A DNA stretch of 18,615 nucleotides from CAZLYK01 sp964563495 (GTDB taxonomy: Bacteria > Acidobacteriota > Blastocatellia > RBC074): the NCBI GenBank assembly GCA_964563495.1, contig CAZLYK010000107.1:1-18615 (forward strand). Direction: 5' to 3'. The translations under genes and the position numbers were made by a program. The notes below the pieces were generated by a model, which worked only from the letters and a program-made list of their open reading frames with translations, had not been told where the DNA came from and searched no databases. Below are positions 7,023 to 14,642 of the stretch, in pieces (within the stretch, counting starts at the first letter, position 1; the number at the start of each line of letters is the position of its first letter).

Positions 7023-7973
7023 ATGGGGACGGAAACGAACAGTCAGGCGGGCCTGATGCGCCGCTATCTACTGGGCCTTTTACCAGAGCCCGAACAGGTC
7101 GCCCTGGAAGAGCGATTTTTTGAGGACGGCGAAATATTAAACGAGATGCGCGCCGTCGAACGGGATCTAGTCGACGCCTATGTGCGAGGACAGCTCGCGC
7201 CGGACGAGAAATCCGTCTTCGAAAGCCATTACTTATCGGTCCACCGCCACGCCGAACGCGTCACCTTTGCCCGCAACCTGCTGCGGTTGGCGGATGCCGA
7301 GCCCGATTTGACGCCGCAAACGGGCTCGACCGAAAGCCGCGAACCGTTCTGGCGAAAGTGGCTGTTGTTGTTTCAAACGCCGCAGTTTGCGATGAGCGCA
7401 GCGCTTGCGATGATTGCGATTCTGGTCGTTTCCGGTCTGCTGCTGTTCCGCGAACGCACCCGGTGGCGGCAGGAGTTGGCGAAATCGCAGGCCGAGCAGG
7501 CTGCGCAGAAAGAAAAGCTCAGCGCGCTCGAACAGGAAATCGCGAAAGGCCGCGCCGATGCGGCGCAGCTCGCCGCGGATCTCGAACAGCTGCGTCAGCA
7601 ACGGCTGGGGCCGACGGAAGCGGCAGCGCCGGCGACGATCTTTTCTTTCCTGCTGCTTCCGACCTCGCGCGGCAGCGCGGAACAGCAGACGCTTCGCCTT
7701 GCGCCGAATGCCGCAGGAGTTCGATTGCAAATGAAGATCAGGGCTGGTGGGTACAAATCCTATCGTGTCCGCATCGATCCGATCGATGGCGGCAACACCT
7801 GGGAAAGCGCTTCGGTCACAGCCCGATCGGCAGGCATTTCAACTACCCTCTCCGTTCTCGTCCCCGCGCGGAACCTGCCCCGCGGAGATTACAACCTCGA
7901 ACTCTCGGGCATCGACGCTAATGGCGCCGCCGAATCCATCGAGAATTATTCCTTCCGCGTTTCCCGGCCGTAG
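7023..7973 (+). CDS. Anti-sigma-factor-like membrane protein, zinc-free, with coiled coil and extracytoplasmic domain
   Basis: Probable membrane regulator of the upstream sigma factor. The cytoplasmic N terminus (1-110) has the MRRYLLGLLPEPEQVALEER and AVERDLVDAYVRGQL helices typical of acidobacterial anti-sigma-like proteins. It has no Cys in the whole protein, so the HxxxCxxC zinc motif of classical ZAS domains is absent. One membrane helix (about 121-142) is followed by a heptad-rich coiled coil (145-194). A beta-rich domain at 205-316 follows, probably extracytoplasmic (YRVRIDPIDGGNTW, NLPRGDYNLELSGI). That topology would allow a surface signal to be passed through the coiled coil to the sigma-binding part. 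The ATG at 7023 lacks a strong ribosome-binding site. The gap from the sigma gene is longer than in most such pairs. Function is inferred from position and N-terminal similarity. Confidence 0.8.
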   Translation: MGTETNSQAGLMRRYLLGLLPEPEQVALEERFFEDGEILNEMRAVERDLVDAYVRGQLAPDEKSVFESHYLSVHRHAERVTFARNLLRLADAEPDLTPQTGSTESREPFWRKWLLLFQTPQFAMSAALAMIAILVVSGLLLFRERTRWRQELAKSQAEQAAQKEKLSALEQEIAKGRADAAQLAADLEQLRQQRLGPTEAAAPATIFSFLLLPTSRGSAEQQTLRLAPNAAGVRLQMKIRAGGYKSYRVRIDPIDGGNTWESASVTARSAGISTTLSVLVPARNLPRGDYNLELSGIDANGAAESIENYSFRVSRP

Positions 7974-8115
7974 AGCATACGGCCGTTTCCTCCCGACAGA
8001 TCACCCCAATCCAAAGCTTCGCGAGGCCCTGTGTCTCCCTGATTCCCCAAAAAATCATCACAATTTTTTTCGACATGCCTTTCAGGATCAAAACCACCTG
8101 AGATGTAAGCGATGG

Positions 8116-8144
8116 ATGAGTCGCCGAGCGGGCGGCTCATTTTT
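8116..8144 (+). terminator. Intrinsic terminator after the sigma/anti-sigma-like pair
   Basis: Arms ATGAGTCGCC (8116-8125) and GGCGGCTCAT (8131-8140) pair over ten positions with one G-T wobble around the loop GAGCG. TTTT follows immediately at 8141. It lies 143 nt after the anti-sigma-like stop codon and ends that transcription unit, so the secreted-protein operon beyond needs its own promoter. Confidence 0.85.
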
Positions 8145-8163
8145 CGATGTTTTCGGGTTGCGG

Positions 8164-8188
8164 TTGTTCAAGGCAAACGCCTTCACAA
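8164..8188. promoter_or_regulatory. Imperfect dyad upstream of the secreted-protein operon
   Basis: TTGT, two bases, AAGGC (8170-8174), loop AAAC, GCCTT (8179-8183), one base, ACAA (8185-8188). It sits between the terminator and the first gene of the operon, where an operator would be expected. I could not place a clear -35/-10 pair or an ECF-type GGAAC box in 8145-8238. Confidence 0.3.
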
Positions 8189-8238
8189 CTTCTTCTCAAA
8201 CTATTTTTGAAGATAAAAGACGGGAAAGGACTCAAGAG

Positions 8239-9261
8239 ATGCGAAACAGAATTTTTTCAACGAGTTTGGTATTGACGATCACGATGTTTGCCTTGCTTGG
8301 GGCGGCTGCCGTGATAGGAACCCCTTTGACACAAGCCCGGTCGATATTGCCGCAAGCGACAACGTCACCGACTCCTGTCACAACCTGTGGGCAGGTTCTG
8401 AACCAGCCCGGCGAGTATGTCCTCACGACAAACCTCGATTGTTCCGGCGCCGCCGGGGACTATAACGGCGTCACCATTACAGCAAGCGGCGTCAACTTCC
8501 ATCTCGCAGGACACACCATCGCAAGTTCGGACTGCGACACCAATCGAAACATCAGCGGGATCGCCGTCGCAGGCGGGCTTACTAATGTAAAGATCGACGG
8601 CGGCGCGGTCATCGGCTTCAATGACGGGATTGTTTTGGCTTCCTCATATTCCCAGGTGAAGGGCATGACAGTACAAAACGCCTGTGTCTTCGGCATCGCG
8701 GTTCAAGGTAGTAACAATGTGGTTCAAACGAATGCCGTAACGGGGAGCGGATCCGATGGGATCATTCTTTCTCCCGCTGTCAGAGCTAATATCTCCTCCA
8801 ACTACAGCGCCGGCAACAAGCGGGCTGGAATTGCAGTCTCCGATTTTGCTTATGACAATACGATCGAAAAGAACGTCCTGAATAACAATGGAGGCTCGGG
8901 AGAAGGCGCCGGCGTCATTGTCTTCAATGGAACAAAGACGATGATCCGCTACAACACGACCAACAACAATGATTTCGCCGGGATCCGGATCGCTTCAGCG
9001 CCGAATTCCAGGAACGAAGCCGGGCCACTCACCACCGTGCTGGGGAATATGGTGAGCGGCAATGCGAATGTGGGGATTTGGATCCAGGCCGGTGCGCCGC
9101 TCAGCAGCGTCAGCGCGAACACGGTATTCGGCAACGGCGACGCCGATATGCTGGACGAAGTCTATGGCTGCGGAACCAATGCCTGGCTGAATAACCTCTT
9201 CATGACAGATCTTGCAGGCGGCGTTCCGGATGGCGGCCCCAAAGCAGGCTGCATCCGATAG
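8239..9261 (+). CDS. Secreted right-handed parallel beta-helix protein (PbH1/NosD-like repeats)
   Basis: Exported 340-residue protein of unknown target. The signal peptide covers 1-33 (hydrophobic 9-27, likely cleavage after TQA). The rest is a run of 20-25-residue coils, with repeated I-x-x-N-x-x and G-I-x-V/I-x turns (ISGIAVAGGLTNVKIDGG, SDGIILSPAVRANISSNYS, RAGIAVSDFAYDNTIEKNVL, FAGIRIAS, VGIWIQ). These predict a beta-solenoid like those of polysaccharide lyases, epimerases and adhesins. No lyase signature is evident, and Asn ladders are frequent. Six cysteines may form disulfides. The frame is open 164 codons further upstream, to 7747, but that part overlaps the anti-sigma-like gene and the terminator. 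The ATG at 8239, eight bases after AAAGGA and directly followed by the signal peptide, is therefore the real start. First gene of the co-directional run ending at 18014. It may bind or modify surface glycan. Confidence 0.88.
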   Translation: MRNRIFSTSLVLTITMFALLGAAAVIGTPLTQARSILPQATTSPTPVTTCGQVLNQPGEYVLTTNLDCSGAAGDYNGVTITASGVNFHLAGHTIASSDCDTNRNISGIAVAGGLTNVKIDGGAVIGFNDGIVLASSYSQVKGMTVQNACVFGIAVQGSNNVVQTNAVTGSGSDGIILSPAVRANISSNYSAGNKRAGIAVSDFAYDNTIEKNVLNNNGGSGEGAGVIVFNGTKTMIRYNTTNNNDFAGIRIASAPNSRNEAGPLTTVLGNMVSGNANVGIWIQAGAPLSSVSANTVFGNGDADMLDEVYGCGTNAWLNNLFMTDLAGGVPDGGPKAGCIR

Positions 9262-9315
9262 TGTGGAAGCGCAGCTCAATAAATAAAACGTCTCATCTAT
9301 CTTAGGAGGTACTTT

Positions 9316-11109
9316 ATGCACACAGGTAAAACTTCAGCAACCTTGCTTCTTTATCTCATTCTCTTTATCGCGGCCATTCCGGCCAACGGCGCGCCGCGGG
9401 ATGCCCAGTCGCGCGCGGCTGTGACGATCGATATCACGATCATCATCGAACAGGAAAAAGTTCGCTTAACGGCCCGGCAGGCGGTCGAGTACCTGCAATT
9501 GCAGATCCAGGATCCGACGGGCGAAGTGATCTTCGACAGCGGTCCGGTCCGGGGAAATGAAATCGCCTGGCCCTTTCAGGACGGCGCCGGCGAAGCCGTC
9601 AAAAGCGGCCTCTACGCGTACCAGCTCACGGTCAAAGAGGCGGGTGAGGAATCGGCGCATACGCGGCGTGGTCATTTCATCGTGGACCGGGCCAAAGATC
9701 GCGACGGCGCGGATAAGCTCTGGGTCACCAGCCAGGAAAGCAGCAATGTCGGCGCGGAATTGATAATGGTAAAAGACGAAAACGGGGTCATTGCCGGAAG
9801 GTCGTCAAATGGCGCGTCCGTTTCCGTGCAACGCGCCGAAAACATGGGCACGGCCAGCGGAACGGGTACAGAAAATCAAACAGCTGCTGCGGGAAATTTA
9901 CTTGAGATTACTGCCGGGACCTCCGGGCAGATCCCTAAATTCACTTCAGCCACGGATCTTGGCAATTCTGTGATTACCGAGGTGAGTGGAAATATCGGTA
10001 TCGGGACCATCACCCCGTCATCAAAGTTGACTGTGCAGACGCCGACAGCCAGCTATGGAGTCACCCACACAGATGGAAATATTGCCCTGACAACCTGGGT
10101 CGGCAGTGGCTCGACGGGCAGCGGCGGCTGGTTTGGGACAAGATCGAATCATTCCCTTCATTTTTTCACAAATAACGGCGGAGCCAAGATGACGATAACT
10201 CCGTCCGGCTCAGTAGGCATCGGAACGAGCAATCCCACATCGAGCCGCCTGACGATCGAAGGACAAAACGCGTTATCAATTCAAGGCTTTGAGCCTTTCA
10301 CGACGCTCACGGATCTGAATAGTCCCGACTTGTACAGCCACCGGATTCAAAGCGCCCACGGTGATCTAAATTTCTTCCGGGGCTTTCGCCCCCTCGACCA
10401 AGTCGGATTTCAATGGACTCCGGTGATGATCATTAAAGACACGGGCAATGTTGGCGTCGGAACCGCATTCCCCCTGGCTAAACTTCATGTCGCGGGAAGC
10501 TTTCTAAGAGTTGACGGCGCCGGTAATGAGCAGGCGTATCTCGGCGGCGACGGCTATGGCAACGATGTTCAATTGGGAAGCTCGAACCCAAATATCACGA
10601 ACGTCGCGCTCTGGAACAGCGCCAGCGGAAGGAATATGAACCTGTTCGTCAGTTCGCTAATCATCACGGGCGGCGCTGATTTCGCCGAGAATTTTGATGT
10701 TGATGCGACAAAAGATAGTGAAAATCCGTCCAAAATCGACGCGGGGATGGTTGTTTCAATCGACCCCGCCAACCCAGGCAAGCTTCAACTCAGCACGCAA
10801 GCCTATGACCGTCGCGTTGCCGGCATCATCAGCGGGGCAGGCGGCGTCAAGCCGGGGATGATGATGGGCCAGGATGGAACGGTCGCAAACGGAAAGTATC
10901 CAGTAGCGCTCAGCGGACGGGTCTTCTGCTGGGCGGACGCTACGCATGGAGCGATTGAACCTGGAGATCTGCTAACCACAGCGCCCACCCCCGGCCACGC
11001 GATGAAGGCCATCGATCCCACAAAGACGCAAGGCGCGATCATCGGTAAAGCGATGACCGGCCTGAAAGAAGGTAAGGGGCTTGTGCTCACGCTGGTCACC
11101 TTGCAATAG
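9316..11109 (+). CDS. Secreted tail-fibre-like protein with GIGT-P repeats and chaperone-like C-terminal domain
   Basis: Exported 597-residue protein of unknown role. Signal peptide 1-25 (cleavage near NGA). Residues 35-125 look like a FlgD-type Ig-like domain (VIFDSGPVRGNEIAWPFQDG...GLYAYQLTV). Residues 195-395 resemble phage fibre shafts, with three copies of a G-I/V-G-T-x-x-P-x-x-K/R-L-x-V/I unit at about 226-240, 299-314 and 378-392. The C-terminal 150 residues start at GADFAENFDV and carry VSIDP, RVAGIISG, ALSGRVFCWAD and IEPGDLLTTA. This resembles the G2-peptidase/intramolecular-chaperone type ends of fibres that trimerise and may self-cleave. There is one Cys only. AGGAGGT five bases before the ATG fixes the start. 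It lies 54 nt after the beta-helix gene and 46 nt before a DUF4185-like gene. No phage genes are nearby, so this is a host surface or secreted fibre rather than a prophage tail. The autoprotease reading is an inference. Confidence 0.85.
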   Translation: MHTGKTSATLLLYLILFIAAIPANGAPRDAQSRAAVTIDITIIIEQEKVRLTARQAVEYLQLQIQDPTGEVIFDSGPVRGNEIAWPFQDGAGEAVKSGLYAYQLTVKEAGEESAHTRRGHFIVDRAKDRDGADKLWVTSQESSNVGAELIMVKDENGVIAGRSSNGASVSVQRAENMGTASGTGTENQTAAAGNLLEITAGTSGQIPKFTSATDLGNSVITEVSGNIGIGTITPSSKLTVQTPTASYGVTHTDGNIALTTWVGSGSTGSGGWFGTRSNHSLHFFTNNGGAKMTITPSGSVGIGTSNPTSSRLTIEGQNALSIQGFEPFTTLTDLNSPDLYSHRIQSAHGDLNFFRGFRPLDQVGFQWTPVMIIKDTGNVGVGTAFPLAKLHVAGSFLRVDGAGNEQAYLGGDGYGNDVQLGSSNPNITNVALWNSASGRNMNLFVSSLIITGGADFAENFDVDATKDSENPSKIDAGMVVSIDPANPGKLQLSTQAYDRRVAGIISGAGGVKPGMMMGQDGTVANGKYPVALSGRVFCWADATHGAIEPGDLLTTAPTPGHAMKAIDPTKTQGAIIGKAMTGLKEGKGLVLTLVTLQ

Positions 11110-11144
11110 GCCATTCCACTTGCCATTCCGCTTGCCATTCCGCT
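11110..11144 (+). repeat. Three-copy 12-bp tandem repeat between two operon genes
   Basis: The unit GCCATTCCRCTT repeats at 11110, 11122 and 11134 (third copy ends CCGCT), starting immediately after the stop codon's neighbouring base and running into the AGGAGG ribosome-binding site of the next gene. A single related CATTCCGCTCTTC occurs at 12732-12744, after the next gene. It looks like a slippage-prone spacer. Confidence 0.8.
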
Positions 11145-11155
11145 AGGAGGATGAG

Positions 11156-12721
11156 ATGCGCAACATATTTGAATTCCTGCTGAAGAAACTGGCATTACTC
11201 GCTCTGATCGGGGGCCTTACAATTCTCTCCCCCGCCCAGACGACCTATGTCGATCACACCAATAATAAATGCGATAGCGCTGATGGAACACAAGGCCGTC
11301 CGTATCGCCTGGCCGCCGATGGGCTCTCAAAGGCCCGTGAAGGAGGGCAGCTGGAGCTACGGACCGGGGTCTACAACGAACTGCTCACGATCTCCAAAAA
11401 AGTGACGATCGCTTCCTCCGGCGGCCCGGCGCGCATTGGTCTTGTTGGCTCCCGAAAGGTCTGTCAGTTGTTAGGCGAGGATGATAAAGCGGCATGCGGC
11501 CGTAAGACCAAAAGTCAAACACACACGAACTATCGGTTGAATGGGGCGGATCTGGGAATTCCTGTCGGGTATAAAGGACGGATCTACTTTCTTTTCGGCG
11601 ACACTGCGTCTGCCAACAGCGAGGAGAATAAACAACCTTACAATCCCTCTCTGCCCAGATCGAAGGACAGCGATAGTATTGCCTGGGTACCTGACAGCGA
11701 ATCTCCGGAAGAGTGCTTGAAACTCCGCTTTCTTAAGGAAGGACAAAACTCTGGCAATGAAGAATCCCCCGGCAAATATCGATCCCCGCGAGTAGAGATC
11801 GAGTCGTCAGGACTCTACGTCTCCCTGGGCACGCTGGAAGTTCCGACCGGCGCCTTCAGCGTCAAAGATGCCGCGGGAAGGGAGAAGATGTACGCCTTCT
11901 TCACAACCAAACACCCGGTAGACACTTATGAAATGGGGCAATCATTTCTGGCGCGCCTCGAAGACGAGGAAGACAGCCTCTTCTCGTTGGTCTCATACTT
12001 GTCCTGCCGTCCCAACGTATGCCCGGGAGGCGCCGGTAAGTTTATCAATGTTTCTCCGGTAGTCGTGAATAACGCCAGTCTCTCGATCAAGCCTGACGTT
12101 GCCGCTCCGCGAGGCCAAGGGGTACTCCTTTGGGGCAGCGGTGAATTTCGCAAAAGCGACGTCTACCTCGCCTATTTCCCCCTCGATGACCGAAGCAAGC
12201 CGGACCTGAGTCAACTGAGGTATTGGACCAATGATCAAGGCTGGGTCGCTAACGAATCAGAAGCGACAGAGCTTTTCAAACAACACCAGCCCCAGACCTG
12301 CAAACAGGAGAAGGCGCCTTTCAGACAGTTTTGTGGTATTGGGGAACTATCGGTTACCTGGAATCCTTTTTTGCACAAATGGCTCATGCTCTATAACCAT
12401 GGGAAGCCGGAAGGAATCAATTACCGCGTAGCCAACAATCCGTGGGGCCCCTGGGAGGATCGCGGGCTCCTGTTCGATCCCTATGTTGACGGCGGATTCT
12501 GTCACTTTATTCATGAGCCTGGCTGCGACATCGTACGGGATTATGACGAGCGCGAGGATGACAGAGGAGAAGTATATGGTCCTTATGTGATCCCACAGTT
12601 CACCAAAAGCGACGCAACCACCACGACAATTTACTGGACCATGTCGACCTGGAATCCATACCAGGTGGTTCTGATGAAGTCTGTCCTCAGGCTGAGTGAC
12701 GCACAACGGTTGGATCGATGA
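11156..12721 (+). CDS. Secreted DUF4185-like protein with short beta-helix-like N terminus (paralogue 1)
   Basis: Exported 521-residue protein; molecular function unknown. Signal peptide 1-28 (cleavage after PAQ, before TTYVDHTNNKCD). Residues 29-100 read like the first turns of a pectate-lyase-type beta-helix (DGTQGRPYRLAADGLSKA, RTGVYNELLTISKKVTI, SSGGPARIG) but stop there. From about 125 a DUF4185-like domain follows (ADLGIPVGYKGRIYFLFGDT, then GTLEVPTGAFSV, INVSPVVVNN, QGVLLWGSGEFRKSDVYLAY, GELSVTWNPFLHKWLMLYN, ATTTTIYWTMSTWNPYQVVL). This fold is thought to be a five-bladed propeller related to glycan-active enzymes. Ten cysteines, nine of them aligned with the next gene, suggest disulfides. 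AGGAGG lies five bases before the ATG. It is a clear tandem duplicate of the gene at 12805. A glycan-binding or hydrolytic role is a guess. Confidence 0.85.
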   Translation: MRNIFEFLLKKLALLALIGGLTILSPAQTTYVDHTNNKCDSADGTQGRPYRLAADGLSKAREGGQLELRTGVYNELLTISKKVTIASSGGPARIGLVGSRKVCQLLGEDDKAACGRKTKSQTHTNYRLNGADLGIPVGYKGRIYFLFGDTASANSEENKQPYNPSLPRSKDSDSIAWVPDSESPEECLKLRFLKEGQNSGNEESPGKYRSPRVEIESSGLYVSLGTLEVPTGAFSVKDAAGREKMYAFFTTKHPVDTYEMGQSFLARLEDEEDSLFSLVSYLSCRPNVCPGGAGKFINVSPVVVNNASLSIKPDVAAPRGQGVLLWGSGEFRKSDVYLAYFPLDDRSKPDLSQLRYWTNDQGWVANESEATELFKQHQPQTCKQEKAPFRQFCGIGELSVTWNPFLHKWLMLYNHGKPEGINYRVANNPWGPWEDRGLLFDPYVDGGFCHFIHEPGCDIVRDYDEREDDRGEVYGPYVIPQFTKSDATTTTIYWTMSTWNPYQVVLMKSVLRLSDAQRLDR

Positions 12722-12738
12722 CACTCATTTCCATTCCG

Positions 12739-12757
12739 CTCTTCAGCGCCTGAAGAG
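12739..12757 (+). promoter_or_regulatory. Perfect hairpin between the two DUF4185-like paralogues
   Basis: CTCTTCAG and CTGAAGAG form an eight-base perfect stem around the loop CGC. No T-run follows, so it is more likely an mRNA-stabilising or processing hairpin than a terminator. It sits 17 bases after one stop codon and 47 before the next start. Confidence 0.5.
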
Positions 12758-12804
12758 ACGTCACCCATTTAACCAATCAAGGATATTTTATCGAGCGAGG
12801 AGAT

Positions 12805-14295
12805 ATGAAAGTCTTACGGAAATCTTTATTGAAGATGCTGCTTGCACTCTTCGTGATCGTCAGCCTGATCGTCGGCGCGCATGCACAGACCACTTACGTC
12901 GATCACACCAACAACAAGTGCGATTTGGCCAATGGCGCAAAGGACCAGCCATATCGCACTTTTAGCGAGGGCGTTAACAGGACCCCTGCGGGCGGCAAAG
13001 TGGAAACACACTTTGGGGTTTATAACGAACAACTGACGATTTCAAAGAGACTCACGCTCACCTCATCCGGAGGTCCGGTGCGGATCGGCCTTAACAGCAC
13101 TCGGAAGATCTGCCAACTCACCGGCGATATCGATCTTGAGCGCTGCGCCCGGCAAACGCGCAGTCAGACAAATACGCGATTCAAGCTGCAAGGGACCGAC
13201 TTAGGCATTCCAGTCGAACATAACAACCGCATCTACTTTTTGTTTGGTGATAGCATCCCGACAGGAGTGGACAGCGGGTATACTCCGGATAGACCAAAAG
13301 ACGGCGACGCTGTCGCCTGGATCAATGCAAACGCGAATCCGGATCTCTGCTTCGACTTGAACTTTATCATCGCGCCGGATGGCGGCTACCTTTCCCCCAA
13401 AGTCGTCTCTTACTCCGCTGATCCCTACTTCGAATTCAGCCTGGGTGGCCTCGAGGTTCCGTCCGGCGCCTTCAGCGCGAATGGAAAGATTTACGCCTTC
13501 TTCACTACCGCATTTGTCAAAATAGACGGTGTAGAGATGATGAGGCGCTCGGCATTAACACGGCTGGACGATGAGAGTCGAAACCTGTTTACCTACCTGT
13601 ACGACGTATCAAACTTTGACCCGTATTCCTGCGCTCCGATTCCCTGCCTGAACCAATCGGTCGGGAAATTTATCAATATCTCTCCGGTGGTTGTGAACAA
13701 CGCCGACGTCCCCGGCCTGCCTCAAACCACGGGGCAAGGCGTCTTATTGTGGGGCGCCGGTCTATATCGTCGCAGCGATCCTTATCTAGCCTATGTCCCT
13801 CTCGGTAGCATTGAAAATAAGAACGCCTGGTTATATGCCGTGGTTGACGCCAATGGCAATCTCTTAGGCTGGAGTGAAAACGAGGCCGACGCAACGCCGC
13901 TTTTCAATCACTCCTGCGTGGGAGAATTCTCTGTCGCCTGGAACCGCTATTTGAATAAGTGGCTGATGCTTTACAACTGCGCAAGCCCCGATGGGATCAA
14001 CTACCGCGTGGCGGATATGCCCTGGGGAAAATGGGAAGAACGTGGCTTGCTCTTCGACCCTGCCACAGACGGCGGAAAATGCCATTTTATTCATGAACCT
14101 GGATGCGATTTTGTGTTCGAACGCGACCCTAACCAGGCAAAGGGCGGCGCGTATGGACCTTATCTAATCCCCAGCTTGACCAAAGGCGACGCAACCACCA
14201 CGACCATCTACTGGACACTCTCTACGTGGAACCCTTACCAGACAGTTTTAATGAAATCCACTTTGAGACGGAGTGATGCACGACGTGTGGATTGA
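12805..14295 (+). CDS. Secreted DUF4185-like protein with short beta-helix-like N terminus (paralogue 2)
   Basis: Tandem paralogue of the preceding gene, 496 residues, with the same plan. Signal peptide 1-28 (cleavage after AHAQ at TTYVDHTNNKCD, identical at the same residue numbers). Truncated beta-helix-like stretch (GVYNEQLTISKRLTLTSSGG). DUF4185-like domain from about residue 125 (TDLGIPVEHNNRIYFLFGD, GLEVPSGAFS, NISPVVVNN, QGVLLWGAGLYRRSDPYLAY, GEFSVAWNRYLNKWLMLYN, GGKCHFIHEPGCDF, ATTTTIYWTLSTWNPYQTVL). It differs mainly in loops: the region corresponding to the extra charged insertion around residues 160-205 of paralogue 1 is shorter and ends in GDAVAWINANANPD. Nine of its ten cysteines align with the first copy. 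The start is preceded by GAGGAG at a short distance. Divergence outside the conserved blocks suggests an old duplication and different ligands. No catalytic residues can be named. Confidence 0.85.
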   Translation: MKVLRKSLLKMLLALFVIVSLIVGAHAQTTYVDHTNNKCDLANGAKDQPYRTFSEGVNRTPAGGKVETHFGVYNEQLTISKRLTLTSSGGPVRIGLNSTRKICQLTGDIDLERCARQTRSQTNTRFKLQGTDLGIPVEHNNRIYFLFGDSIPTGVDSGYTPDRPKDGDAVAWINANANPDLCFDLNFIIAPDGGYLSPKVVSYSADPYFEFSLGGLEVPSGAFSANGKIYAFFTTAFVKIDGVEMMRRSALTRLDDESRNLFTYLYDVSNFDPYSCAPIPCLNQSVGKFINISPVVVNNADVPGLPQTTGQGVLLWGAGLYRRSDPYLAYVPLGSIENKNAWLYAVVDANGNLLGWSENEADATPLFNHSCVGEFSVAWNRYLNKWLMLYNCASPDGINYRVADMPWGKWEERGLLFDPATDGGKCHFIHEPGCDFVFERDPNQAKGGAYGPYLIPSLTKGDATTTTIYWTLSTWNPYQTVLMKSTLRRSDARRVD

Positions 14296-14336
14296 CGCTT
14301 GAAAGGATTGGCTGGGCCAACTGAAATGGAGAAGTT

Positions 14337-14578
14337 ATGAACTTTCATGGAAAATTTTTCTTGTCATCATTGACAAGATACAAAACAAACCTGCAGCGGG
14401 TATAGATGCTCATGTTTTGTATTATTCCCTGGTGTCCGAGCCGCGGCGCGGCGCCGCGATGGCCAATGCGCCGAAATACGGAGAAATTATTGCGCGCCCC
14501 GGAACCTATGCGGCCACGGGGAGCTACAATAAACCTGTAACCATCAAAGCATCGTCCGGCGGCGTCATTTTGAAGTAG
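14337..14578 (+). pseudogene. Decayed third beta-helix-like N-terminal gene in the operon
   Basis: GGAG five bases upstream and an ATG at 14337 open a 22-codon frame (MNFHGKFFLSS...) that stops at TAG. A different frame, from the ATG at 14459, reads MANAPKYGEIIARPGTY, then NKPVTIKASSGGVIL and stops at 14578. The second part matches the GGKVETHFGVYNEQLTISK...SSGGPVRIG stretch of the two upstream paralogues, both in wording and in its position near the N terminus. The DUF4185-like part is missing entirely. It therefore looks like a further family member with a frameshift and a 3' truncation, with its ribosome-binding site preserved. A functional 39-residue peptide from 14459 cannot be excluded, but it has no ribosome-binding site. 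Confidence 0.55.
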
Positions 14579-14642
14579 GAATCGAGGATTTCCGTTCTCT
14601 TTCGTTTGTGCAAAGAGGTATGATCACGAAAACGGAGGGCCT

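Noticed and set aside
7747..8238. Upstream extension of the beta-helix protein
   Set aside because: The extension overlaps the anti-sigma-like gene and an intrinsic terminator, and puts the signal peptide in the middle of the protein; the ATG at 8239 has its own ribosome-binding site.
9316..11109. Prophage tail gene
   Set aside because: A signal peptide is present and no capsid, terminase, portal, integrase or other tail genes are nearby.
11156..14295. Recent, near-identical gene duplication or assembly artefact
   Set aside because: The two proteins differ throughout their loops and in length, so the duplication is old and real.
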